Source: Pseudomonadota bacterium (GTDB lineage: Bacteria; Pseudomonadota; Gammaproteobacteria; Burkholderiales; Thiobacillaceae). From it: a stretch of 6,319 nt of DNA. The notes beneath the pieces were generated by a model. That model searched no databases. It was not told the origin of the DNA and was given only the letters and a program-made list of their open reading frames with translations. The first letter of the stretch is position 1; each line of letters begins with the position of its first letter. The position numbers and the translations under genes were made by a program. Of the stretch, positions 1 through 6,319 are shown piece by piece. The stretch covers positions 1-6,319 of the forward strand of contig JAJXXS010000286.1 in the NCBI GenBank assembly GCA_021780975.1, in the 5' to 3' direction.

Positions 1-2318
1 CCAAGGCCCACAAGGGCGCCAAGCTCATCGTGGTGGACCCGCGCTTCAACCGCTCGGCCGCCATGGCGGACTACTACGCGCCCATCCGCACGGGCACCGA
101 CATCGCCTTTCTCGGCGGCCTCATCAACTACCTGCTGTCCCACGACAAGATCAACCACGAGTATGTGAAGGCCTACACCAACGCGGGATATCTGGTGGAC
201 ACCGCCTACGGCTTCGCGGACGGTCTCTTCAGCGGCTACGATGCGGCAAAGCGCGCCTATGACAAGAGCAGCTGGTCCTATGTCAAAGGGCCGGACGGCT
301 ACGTCCAAGTGGACGAAACCATGAGCGACCCGCGCTGCGTGATGAACCTCATGAAGGCCCACTACGCCCGCTACACGCCGGAAGTGGTCAGCAACATCTG
401 CGGCACCCCGCAGGATCAATTCCTGCACGTGTGCGAGATGATCTCCGCGACCTCGGCACCCACCCAAACCATGACCATCATGTATGCCCTGGGCTGGACC
501 CAGCATTCGGTCGGCACGCAGATGATCCGCACCGCGGCCATGGTGCAGCTGCTGCTGGGCAACGTCGGCATGGCGGGTGGCGGAGTCAACGCACTGCGGG
601 GACACTCCAACATCCAGGGCCTTACCGACCTGGGGCTGCTGTCCAACCTGCTGCCGGGCTACATGACCCTGCCGATGGAGAAGGAGACCGACTTCCAGAA
701 ATACCTGGAGGTGCGTGCGCTCAAGCCCCTGCGCCCCGGCCAGCTGTCCTATTGGCAGAACTATCCCAAGTTCCACGTCAGCCTGATGAAGGCATGGTAT
801 GGCGACGCCGCGACCAAGGACAACAACTTCGCCTACGACTACCTGCCCAAGCTCGACAAAATTTACGACGTCCTGCAGGTGTTCGAGCTGATGCACCAGG
901 GCAAGATGAATGGCTATTTCTGCCAGGGCTTCAACCCGCTGGCCTCCTTCCCCAACAAGGCCAAGATCGGCGGCGGGCTGGCCAAGCTCAAATACCTGGT
1001 GGTCATCGACCCGCTGGCGACGGAGACCTCCGAGTTCTGGCAGAACTTCGGCCCCTACAACGACGTCGACCCGGCCAGCATCCAGACCGAGGTTTTCCGC
1101 CTGCCCTCTACCTGCTTCGCCGAGGAGAACGGCTCGCTGACCAACAGCAGCCGCTGGCTGCAATGGCACTACCAGGGCGCCGACCCGCCGGGCGAGGCCA
1201 AGGGCGACCCGGAGATCGTGGCGGGCATCTTCCTCAAGCTGCGCGAGTTGTATCGCAAGGAGGGCGGCGCCTTCCCCGATCCCATCGTCAACATGACCTG
1301 GCACTACGCCATCCCCGCGGCGCCGCACCCCGAGGAACTGGCCAGGGAATACAATGGCCGCGCCCTGGCCGATCTCGCCGATCCCGCAGACGCCAGCAAA
1401 ATAGTGCTCAAGGCGGGCCAGCAGCTGGACAGCTTCGCCCAACTGAAGGACGACGGCAGCACTGCCTGCGGCTGCTGGATTTTCTCGGGTGCCTGGACGG
1501 AGAAGGGCAACCTGATGGCGCGGCGCGACAGCGCCGACCCCTCGGGCCTGGGCGAGACCCTCGGCTGGGCTTTCGCGTGGCCGGCCAACCGCCGCATCCT
1601 CTACAACCGCGCCTCCTGCGACCCGGCCGGCAAGCCCTGGGATCCGCAGCGCGACGTCATCCACTGGAACGGCAGCAAGTGGGTGGGCTTCGACGTCCCC
1701 GACTTCAAGCCCGACTCCGCGCCCGACCAGGACATGGGGCCCTTCATCATGCAGCCGGAAGGGGTGGCGCGTTTCTTCACCTTGGACAAGGTTATCGACG
1801 GGCCCTTCCCAGAGCATTACGAGCCCTTCGAGACGCCCATCGACACCAACCCGCTGCATCCCAAGGTGATCAGCAATCCTGCCGCGCGCGTGTTCAAGGA
1901 TGACCTGGAAGCCTTCGGCACGGCCAAGGATTTTCCCTACGCCGCCACCACCTACCGGCTCACCGAGCATTTCCACTTCTGGACCAAGCACGCCAGGATC
2001 AACGCCATCCTGCAGCCGGAGCAGTTCGTGGAAATTGGCGAGGCTCTGGCCAAGGAGAAAGGACTCAAGGCCGGCGACCGCGTCACCGTGCGCAGCAACC
2101 GCGGCCTCATCAAGGCCGTCGCCGTGGTCACCAAGCGCATCAAGCCGCTCACCGTCAACGGCAAGACCGTGCACACCGTGGGCGTGCCCATCCACTGGGG
2201 CTTCAAGGGCGTGGCCAAGAACGGCTACATCACCAACACCCTGACGCCTTACGTGGGCGATGCCAACGTGCAGACGCCGGAGTTCAAGTCCTTCCTGGTG
2301 GACATCGAGAAAGCGTGA
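1..2318 (+). CDS. fdnG: Respiratory formate dehydrogenase catalytic (alpha) subunit, 5'-truncated by window edge
   Basis: Catalytic subunit of formate dehydrogenase-N/O: oxidises formate to CO2 at a Mo/W-bis-MGD centre on the periplasmic face. The frame is open from the first complete codon at position 3 (reading KAHKGAKLIVVDPRF) to TGA at 2316-2318, giving 771 residues. The E. coli protein is 1015 residues, so about 247 are missing on the left, including the Tat signal, the N-terminal 4Fe-4S motif and the selenocysteine. The GTG at 30 is therefore internal, not a start. Visible landmarks are YALGWTQH (about 483-506), the cofactor-binding block GMAGGGVNALRGHSNIQG (567-620), FRLPSTCFAEENGSLTNSSRW (about 1096-1158) and the C-terminal dinucleotide-binding domain (about 1948-2310, with TYRLTEHFHFW and PIHWGF). 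The ending, QTPEFKSFLVDIEKA, is nearly the E. coli ending. No frameshift or internal stop is seen. FdnG and FdoG cannot be told apart here; fdhE next door resembles E. coli fdo, and the whole order resembles Pseudomonas fdn. Selenocysteine is inferred from the family and from selAB, not seen. Confidence 0.97.
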   Translation, partial: KAHKGAKLIVVDPRFNRSAAMADYYAPIRTGTDIAFLGGLINYLLSHDKINHEYVKAYTNAGYLVDTAYGFADGLFSGYDAAKRAYDKSSWSYVKGPDGYVQVDETMSDPRCVMNLMKAHYARYTPEVVSNICGTPQDQFLHVCEMISATSAPTQTMTIMYALGWTQHSVGTQMIRTAAMVQLLLGNVGMAGGGVNALRGHSNIQGLTDLGLLSNLLPGYMTLPMEKETDFQKYLEVRALKPLRPGQLSYWQNYPKFHVSLMKAWYGDAATKDNNFAYDYLPKLDKIYDVLQVFELMHQGKMNGYFCQGFNPLASFPNKAKIGGGLAKLKYLVVIDPLATETSEFWQNFGPYNDVDPASIQTEVFRLPSTCFAEENGSLTNSSRWLQWHYQGADPPGEAKGDPEIVAGIFLKLRELYRKEGGAFPDPIVNMTWHYAIPAAPHPEELAREYNGRALADLADPADASKIVLKAGQQLDSFAQLKDDGSTACGCWIFSGAWTEKGNLMARRDSADPSGLGETLGWAFAWPANRRILYNRASCDPAGKPWDPQRDVIHWNGSKWVGFDVPDFKPDSAPDQDMGPFIMQPEGVARFFTLDKVIDGPFPEHYEPFETPIDTNPLHPKVISNPAARVFKDDLEAFGTAKDFPYAATTYRLTEHFHFWTKHARINAILQPEQFVEIGEALAKEKGLKAGDRVTVRSNRGLIKAVAVVTKRIKPLTVNGKTVHTVGVPIHWGFKGVAKNGYITNTLTPYVGDANVQTPEFKSFLVDIEKA

Positions 2319-2323
2319 GGTGA
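2317..2323 (+). promoter_or_regulatory. Shine-Dalgarno site of fdnH
   Basis: GAGGTGA matches the 16S anti-Shine-Dalgarno tail over seven bases and lies 3 nt before the ATG at 2327. It overlaps the TGA stop of fdnG (2316-2318), so ribosomes terminating on fdnG sit on the fdnH initiation site. This supports the chosen fdnH start and translational coupling. Confidence 0.8.
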
Positions 2324-2326
2324 ACC

Positions 2327-3217
2327 ATGGCATCGCAGTCCCTCGACATCACCCGCCGCTCCGCCACCACCACACAGCCTCCCGACGTGCGCGGCGCCGT
2401 GCCCCAGGTGGCCAAGCTCATCGACATTTCCAAGTGCATAGGCTGCAAGGCCTGCCAAGCGGCCTGCATGGAATGGAACGACTACCGCGATGAGATCGGC
2501 ACCTGCAACGGCACCTACAACAATCCGCCTGATCTGGATGCCAACCAGTGGACGGTGATGCGCTTCACCGAGTACGAACCCGAGGCCGGCAAGCTGGAAT
2601 GGCTGATCCGCAAGGACGGCTGCATGCACTGCGCCGACCCCGGCTGCCTCACGGCCTGCCCCTCGCCGGGCGCCATCGTGCAGTACGGCAACGGCATCGT
2701 CGATTTTCACGAGGAGCACTGCATCGGCTGCGGCTATTGCATCACCGGTTGCCCCTTCAACATCCCGCGCCTGTCCAAGAAGGAGGGCAAGGCCTACAAG
2801 TGCACGCTCTGCTCCGACCGCGTGGCGGTGGGCCTGGAGCCTGCCTGCATCAAGGCCTGCCCCACCGGCGCGCTGGTGTTCGGCACCAAGGAGGACATGA
2901 CCCATCACGCCGAGGGGCGCATCGCCGACCTCAAATCGCGCGGCCATGCCCAGGCCGCCCTGTACGATCCCCAGGGTGTCGGCGGCACCCACGTGATGTA
3001 CGTGCTGCCGCACGGCGACAAGCCCGAGATTTACGAAGGCCTGCCCAAGGATCCGGGCATCAGTGCCTGGGTGTCGGTGTGGAAAGGGGTCACCAAGCCC
3101 ATCCTGAGTCTGGGCCTGGGGGTCATCGCTCTGGGCGGTTTCATCCATTACGTGACCAAGGGCCCCAACGAGGCCGACGACGAGGACGCGAAGGAGGACG
3201 AGCATGAGGGCCGCTGA
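2327..3217 (+). CDS. fdnH: Formate dehydrogenase iron-sulfur (beta) subunit
   Basis: Electron-transfer subunit of membrane-bound formate dehydrogenase, carrying electrons from FdnG to the cytochrome subunit through four 4Fe-4S clusters. It has 296 residues, against 294 in E. coli FdnH. Sixteen cluster cysteines are visible in four ferredoxin-type groups: C37/C40/C43/C47 (CIGCKACQAAC), C99/C102/C107/C111, C132/C135/C138/C142 (CIGCGYCITGC) and C159/C162/C174/C178. As is usual in this family, ligands from paired groups combine to form the clusters. The conserved VGGTHVMYVL stretch is at about 218-227. One hydrophobic helix at about 256-276 is the C-terminal membrane anchor, followed by a short, strongly acidic tail (DDEDAKEDEHE) expected on the cytoplasmic side. 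The subunit has no signal peptide of its own; in this family it is exported together with the Tat-targeted FdnG. The start has a good Shine-Dalgarno site, and the 3' end overlaps fdnI by 14 nt. Confidence 0.98.
   Translation: MASQSLDITRRSATTTQPPDVRGAVPQVAKLIDISKCIGCKACQAACMEWNDYRDEIGTCNGTYNNPPDLDANQWTVMRFTEYEPEAGKLEWLIRKDGCMHCADPGCLTACPSPGAIVQYGNGIVDFHEEHCIGCGYCITGCPFNIPRLSKKEGKAYKCTLCSDRVAVGLEPACIKACPTGALVFGTKEDMTHHAEGRIADLKSRGHAQAALYDPQGVGGTHVMYVLPHGDKPEIYEGLPKDPGISAWVSVWKGVTKPILSLGLGVIALGGFIHYVTKGPNEADDEDAKEDEHEGR
3191..3197 (+). promoter_or_regulatory. Shine-Dalgarno site of fdnI, inside fdnH
   Basis: AAGGAGG, a near-consensus ribosome binding site, lies 6 nt before the ATG at 3204. It is embedded in the codons for the acidic tail of fdnH. 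It fixes the fdnI start and shows that the 14-nt overlap between the two genes is genuine. Confidence 0.85.
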
Positions 3218-3821
3218 CCGCATCTCCCGCTACAGCGCGCAGGAGCGCGCCAATCACTGGATGGTGGCGCTGCTGTTCGTGCTCGCCGCCGCCTCCGGCC
3301 TGGCGCTGTTTCATCCGGCCTTTTTCTTTCTCAGCAATTTCTTCGGCGGCGGCACCTGGGACCGCATCCTGCACCCCTTTCTCGGTGTGCTCATGTTCCT
3401 GTCTTTCCTCGGCCTCATGGTGCGCTTCTGGTCGCACAACCATTACACGCCGGCTGACCGGCAATGGCTGAGACGCTTCCGTGACGTGCTCAACAATCAT
3501 GACGAGGGACTGGACACCGGCAAGTACAACGCCGGACAGAAGACCCTGTTCTGGGTCATGGTGATCACGACCTTCCTACTGCTGCTTTCCGGCATCATCA
3601 TCTGGCAGCCCTGGTTCGCGCCCTATTTCCCCATTGCCCTGCTGCGTGTGGCGGTGGTGGCGCACAGCCTTTCCGCCTGGGTGCTCATCGCCGGCATCTT
3701 CGTGCACGTGTACGCGGCCATCTGGGTGAAGGGCACGGTGCGCGCCATGACCCGCGGAGACGTAAGCCGCGCCTGGGCGAAGAAACACCATCCAGCCTGG
3801 TATCGCGAGATAAGCAAATAG
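3204..3821 (+). CDS. fdnI: Formate dehydrogenase cytochrome b556 (gamma) subunit
   Basis: Integral membrane subunit that takes electrons from FdnH through two b haems and reduces quinone. It has 205 residues; E. coli FdnI has 217, and the difference is mostly a shorter C-terminal tail, since this protein ends at WYREISK. Four hydrophobic segments lie at about 17-37, 54-75, 114-134 and 151-173, the four-helix layout of the family. All four haem ligands known in E. coli FdnI have counterparts: H18 (RANHW), H57 (RILHPF), H154 (VVAHS) and H168 (FVHVY). The GKYNAGQK loop (106-113) and the C-terminal WAKKHHPAWYREI motif (191-203) are also typical. The start is set by AAGGAGG 6 nt upstream. It ends with TAG, the only stop in the window that is not TGA, and fdhE begins 3 nt later in the same reading frame. 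Confidence 0.98.
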   Translation: MRAADRISRYSAQERANHWMVALLFVLAAASGLALFHPAFFFLSNFFGGGTWDRILHPFLGVLMFLSFLGLMVRFWSHNHYTPADRQWLRRFRDVLNNHDEGLDTGKYNAGQKTLFWVMVITTFLLLLSGIIIWQPWFAPYFPIALLRVAVVAHSLSAWVLIAGIFVHVYAAIWVKGTVRAMTRGDVSRAWAKKHHPAWYREISK

Positions 3822-3824
3822 CCC

Positions 3825-4736
3825 ATGCCCACACCCATCCTCCAGCCCGGTGAAATCGAAGCCGGGGCGCCGCCGGCACCCTGGCTCAAGCTGCCCGAGG
3901 GCAGCGCGTTCGCGGACCGCGCCGCGCGCCTGGAAAGCCTTGCCGCCGGCCACGCCCTGGCCGACTATCTGCGCTTCGTCGCCGCGCTCAGCCGCGCCCA
4001 GCACGAGGCCTACACGCGCATGCCGGCGCTCACGCTGCCCCGCGCCGACCTCCTGGCGCAGCGCCGCGCCCACGCCATGCCGCCGCTCGACGCCACCGCT
4101 CAGGCGCGCGGGACGGCGTGGCGCGTCGCCCTGCAGCAGATCGTGGCGGCCGTGAACGACGCCGCCCCGCCCCCAGCCCAGGCCGCCATCGCGCGCCTGC
4201 AAAGCGCGGACGACGGCGCCCTGGAGGCCTTGGCCGCCACGCTGCTGCGCCAGGACTGCGACGACTTCGACCGTGCCGCCGCGCCGTTCGTCGCCGCCGC
4301 CCTGCAGGTGCAGGCCCGCCGCCTGGCGTCCCAGCTTGGCGCGCATCAGGTCGGCCGTCTGGAAACCGCCTCGCTGTGCCCGGTGTGCGGCTCGCCGCCG
4401 GTCGCCAGCACGGTGCACGTGGGCGGCGAGTACGGCCTGCGCTACCTGTCCTGCGCCCTGTGCGGCAGCGAGTGGAACGAGGTGCGCATCAAGTGCAGCA
4501 GCTGCGCCAGCACCAAGGGCATCGCCTACTACGGCATCGCCAGCGGCGCCCCCGCGGTCAAGGCGGAAACCTGCGACGCCTGCCACAGCTACCTGAAAAT
4601 CCTCTACCTGGAAAAGGACCCGGCCGCCGACCCGGTGGCCGACGACCTCGCCAGCCTGGCCCTTGACCTGCTGCTGGACGAGCAAGGCTACCAGCGCAGC
4701 GGCCTCAACTACTTCCTCATCCCCGGCCCCACCTGA
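3825..4736 (+). CDS. fdhE: Formate dehydrogenase maturation protein FdhE
   Basis: Cytoplasmic accessory protein needed for active respiratory formate dehydrogenases. E. coli FdhE binds the catalytic subunits FdnG/FdoG and carries a rubredoxin-like iron site, but is not part of the finished enzyme. This protein has 303 residues, against 309 in E. coli. The N-terminal half (about 1-180) is alanine-rich and weakly conserved, though LADYLRF (45-51) and the PPLD motif (86-89) are recognisable. The C-terminal half carries four CXXC pairs: C185/C188 (CPVCGS), C210/C213, C224/C227 and C250/C253, then YLKILYLEKDP and VADDLASLALD, all diagnostic of FdhE. The ATG at 3825 has no convincing Shine-Dalgarno sequence; the stop of fdnI is 3 nt upstream, so translation probably depends on coupling. 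No better in-frame start is apparent, and the N-terminal length agrees with the family. Its position directly after the structural genes fits its role. Confidence 0.97.
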   Translation: MPTPILQPGEIEAGAPPAPWLKLPEGSAFADRAARLESLAAGHALADYLRFVAALSRAQHEAYTRMPALTLPRADLLAQRRAHAMPPLDATAQARGTAWRVALQQIVAAVNDAAPPPAQAAIARLQSADDGALEALAATLLRQDCDDFDRAAAPFVAAALQVQARRLASQLGAHQVGRLETASLCPVCGSPPVASTVHVGGEYGLRYLSCALCGSEWNEVRIKCSSCASTKGIAYYGIASGAPAVKAETCDACHSYLKILYLEKDPAADPVADDLASLALDLLLDEQGYQRSGLNYFLIPGPT

Positions 4737-4738
4737 CG

Positions 4739-6160
4739 ATGCCCCTACCGACTGCGGCGTCCAGCGTGCCTGGCCCGCCAGCCGACCACCCGCCCTCCGT
4801 CGACCGCGTGTTGCACCTGCCCGCGCTGGCCGAGCTTTTCCCCGCATACGGCCGCGCCGCCGTCACGCGCGCCGTGCGCGAACACCTGCAGGTCTTGCGC
4901 GACCGCCCTGGCGATGCCGCGCAATTCCACCCCGAGGCGCTGGCGCGGGCCATTGAAACGCTGCTCGCGCAGGCCCGCGCACCGCGCCTCAAGCCGGTGT
5001 TCAATCTCACCGGCACCGTGCTGCACACCAACCTGGGGCGCGCCCTGCTGCCCGAGCAAGCCATCGCCGCCATGGCCGCCGCGCTGCGCCTGCCCTGCAA
5101 CCTGGAATACGACCTGGGCGCCGGCAAACGCGGCGAACGCGACGCCGTGGTGGACGACCTCTTGTGCGAACTCACCGGAGCCGAGGCCGCCACCGTGGTC
5201 AACAACAACGCCGCGGCGGTGTTCCTGGCCCTCAACACCCTGGCGCCGCGGCGCGAGGTGGTGGTGTCGCGCGGCGAACTGGTGGAAATCGGCGGCGCCT
5301 TCCGCATCCCCGACATCATGCGCCAGGCCGGCGCTAGGCTGCGTGAAGTGGGCACCACCAACCGCACCCACCTGCGCGATTTCGAAGAGGCCCTGGGCCC
5401 CAGGACTGCCCTCTTGATGAAGGTGCATGCCAGCAACTACCGCATCGAGGGCTTTACTGCCGCGGTCGCCGCCGCCGACTTGTGCGGGCTCGCCCACCGC
5501 CACGGCCTGGCCGTGTTCGAGGACCTCGGCGCAGGCAGCCTGGCGCGGCTGGAAGACTACGGCCTGCCGCACGAACCGACGCCACAGGAGTCACTGCGCG
5601 CCGGCGTCGACCTGGTCAGCTTCAGCGGCGACAAGCTGCTGGGCGGTCCCCAGGCCGGCATCCTAGTGGGGCGCGCGCATCTCATCGCCCGCCTGCGCAA
5701 GAACCCCCTCAAGCGGGCGCTGCGCGTGGGCAAGGAAACCCTCGCTGCGCTGGAAGCCGTGCTGCAGCTCTACCGCCACCCGGAAACCCTTGCCGAGCGC
5801 CTGCCCACGCTGCGCCTGCTGACGCGGCCGCAGGCCGACATCTTGGCCTGCGCAGACCGCCTGGCGGCACCGCTGCAGGCGGCCTGCGGCGACGCCTGGG
5901 AAGTGCGGGTGCGCAACTGCCAGAGCCAGATCGGCAGCGGGGCCCTACCGGTGGCGCAGTTGCCCAGCACGGCTCTGGTCGCGCAGCCGCGCGCCAGGCG
6001 CGGCGCTGGAGCGGCGCTGACCCGCCTGGAGCAGGCCTTGCGCGCGCTGCCCGTGCCGGTCATCGGCAGCGTGCACGACCACGCCCTGTGGCTGGACCTG
6101 CGCTGCCTCACTGACGAGGCCGGCTTTGCCGCCCAGCTCGCCCGTCTGGAGCTGCCATGA
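4739..6160 (+). CDS. selA: L-seryl-tRNA(Sec) selenium transferase (selenocysteine synthase)
   Basis: PLP-dependent cytoplasmic enzyme that converts Ser-tRNA(Sec) to Sec-tRNA(Sec) using selenophosphate; the E. coli enzyme is a homodecamer. It has 473 residues, against 463 in E. coli, with about six extra at the N-terminus. Landmarks in order: an N-terminal helical region (about 21-75), NLTGTVLHTNLGRALL (89-104), LEYDLGAGKRGERD (122-135), VNNNAAAV (154-161), VVVSRGELVEIGGAFRIPD (174-192), EVGTTNRTH (203-211), the aspartate-containing EDLGAGS (261-267), and SFSGDKLLGGPQAG (294-307), where K299 corresponds to the PLP-binding lysine (K295 in E. coli). The C-terminal QIGSGALPV and PVPVIG/LWLDLRCL motifs are intact. 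The ATG is 2 nt after the fdhE stop and has no visible Shine-Dalgarno, suggesting coupled re-initiation; a GTG at codon 10 also lacks one. Its placement next to selB and a formate dehydrogenase strongly supports selenocysteine use by FdnG. Confidence 0.98.
   Translation: MPLPTAASSVPGPPADHPPSVDRVLHLPALAELFPAYGRAAVTRAVREHLQVLRDRPGDAAQFHPEALARAIETLLAQARAPRLKPVFNLTGTVLHTNLGRALLPEQAIAAMAAALRLPCNLEYDLGAGKRGERDAVVDDLLCELTGAEAATVVNNNAAAVFLALNTLAPRREVVVSRGELVEIGGAFRIPDIMRQAGARLREVGTTNRTHLRDFEEALGPRTALLMKVHASNYRIEGFTAAVAAADLCGLAHRHGLAVFEDLGAGSLARLEDYGLPHEPTPQESLRAGVDLVSFSGDKLLGGPQAGILVGRAHLIARLRKNPLKRALRVGKETLAALEAVLQLYRHPETLAERLPTLRLLTRPQADILACADRLAAPLQAACGDAWEVRVRNCQSQIGSGALPVAQLPSTALVAQPRARRGAGAALTRLEQALRALPVPVIGSVHDHALWLDLRCLTDEAGFAAQLARLELP
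6148..6151 (+). promoter_or_regulatory. Shine-Dalgarno site of selB
   Basis: GGAG lies 5 nt before the selB ATG at 6157, inside the last codons of selA. It is a moderate match and supports this start. The stop of selA and the start of selB share the sequence ATGA (6157-6160), a typical arrangement for translational coupling. Confidence 0.65.
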
Positions 6161-6319
6161 TCATCGGCACCGCCGGCCACATCGACCACGGCAAGACTGC
6201 GCTCATCAAGGCGCTGACCGGCGTCGACGCCGACCGCCTGCAGGAGGAGCAGGCGCGCGGCATCACCCTCGACCTGGGTTACGCCTACTGGCCGCTGCCC
6301 GACGGCGAAGTGCTCGGCT
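6157..6319 (+). CDS. selB: Selenocysteine-specific translation elongation factor SelB, 3'-truncated by window edge
   Basis: GTPase that binds Sec-tRNA(Sec) and the SECIS hairpin of the mRNA and delivers selenocysteine to the ribosome at UGA. Only the first 54 codons are inside the window. They read MIIGTAGHIDHGKTALIKAL, then TGVDADRLQEEQARGITLDL, then GYAYWPLPDGEVLG. This shows the G1/P-loop GHIDHGKT (residues 7-14) and the RGIT switch region (34-37), followed by LDLGYAYW, which separates SelB from EF-Tu and other translational GTPases and closely follows E. coli SelB. The remainder of the G domain, the EF-Tu-like domains and the C-terminal winged-helix repeats that bind SECIS lie to the right and cannot be assessed. 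The start overlaps the selA stop by 4 nt (ATGA), with GGAG upstream. Confidence 0.96.
   Translation, partial: MIIGTAGHIDHGKTALIKALTGVDADRLQEEQARGITLDLGYAYWPLPDGEVLG

Noticed and set aside
30..32. GTG as the start of a complete 762-residue protein
   Set aside because: The frame stays open to the window edge and the upstream residues (KAHKGAKLI) align with FdnG. The GTG encodes the first Val of the conserved IVVDPRF motif.
58..69. Perfect 12-bp palindrome CCGCCATGGCGG, a possible operator
   Set aside because: It is inside conserved fdnG coding sequence (AAMAD), has no loop for a terminator and no nearby start. It is explained by codon choice.
431..1903. 490-codon open frame on the plus strand, out of frame within fdnG
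   Set aside because: The translation is dominated by R, P, G, A and Q with no domain. The overlapping fdnG frame is conserved with E. coli throughout.
2249..3223. 324-codon open frame on the minus strand opposite fdnH
   Set aside because: It mirrors fdnH codons, its composition is biased to A, G, V, L and H, and no family is recognisable; a by-product of high GC.
3576..4847. 423-codon open frame on the minus strand opposite fdnI and fdhE
   Set aside because: It lies antisense to two clearly identified genes. Its translation is low-complexity (rich in G, A, R and V) with no recognisable motif, as expected opposite GC-rich codons.
5392..5404. Inverted repeat CCTGGG-C-CCCAGG, a possible hairpin
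   Set aside because: The 1-nt spacer leaves no room for a stable loop, there is no T-run, and it falls in the middle of selA.
4717..5572. Overlapping minus-strand open frames opposite selA
   Set aside because: selA is unambiguous and full length here; the antisense translations show only composition-driven sequence.
6157..6319. Possible EF-Tu or another translational GTPase rather than SelB
   Set aside because: The RGIT-LDLGYAYW sequence and the ATGA linkage to selA are specific to SelB.

Overview
The window is one uninterrupted stretch of six co-directional (+ strand) genes, GC-rich and with strong G/C preference at third codon positions. All six belong to one functional unit: respiratory formate dehydrogenase and the machinery to make it. 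In order: the C-terminal three quarters of the catalytic subunit (fdnG/fdoG type, cut by the left edge), the iron-sulfur subunit (fdnH), the membrane cytochrome b556 subunit (fdnI), the maturation factor fdhE, selenocysteine synthase selA, and the first 54 codons of selB, the selenocysteine-specific elongation factor (cut by the right edge). The protein sequences resemble the E. coli FDH-N/FDH-O families throughout. Together with the base composition this suggests a GC-rich proteobacterium, probably beta or gamma; genus cannot be settled from this sequence. I recall the gene order fdnGHI-fdhE-selA-selB from Pseudomonas aeruginosa, so the arrangement is not new.

Layout: 1-2318 fdnG (partial), 2327-3217 fdnH, 3204-3821 fdnI (overlaps fdnH by 14 nt), 3825-4736 fdhE (3 nt gap), 4739-6160 selA (2 nt gap), 6157-6319 selB (partial, ATGA overlap with selA). 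The largest gap between genes is 8 nt. I see no tRNA, rRNA, mobile element, CRISPR, terminator or stand-alone promoter, and no gene-free stretch. The operon promoter, the Tat signal peptide, the Sec codon and its SECIS element should all lie left of the window.

How the genes work together: FdnG (normally exported by Tat) oxidises formate at a Mo/W-bis-MGD site whose ligand in this family is selenocysteine. FdnH carries electrons through four Fe-S clusters to the two haems of FdnI, which reduces quinone. FdhE acts in the cytoplasm on the catalytic subunit before export. SelA converts Ser-tRNA(Sec) to Sec-tRNA(Sec), and SelB delivers it to the UGA codon. The cassette therefore encodes a selenoenzyme together with most of its own decoding apparatus; selC (tRNA-Sec) and selD (selenophosphate synthetase) are not in the window.

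I found no previously undescribed system here. The points worth a second look are about operon wiring: the selenocysteine genes lie downstream of the UGA-containing gene they serve, Shine-Dalgarno strength differs between structural subunits and accessory factors, and fdnI and fdhE share a reading frame separated by a single amber codon.
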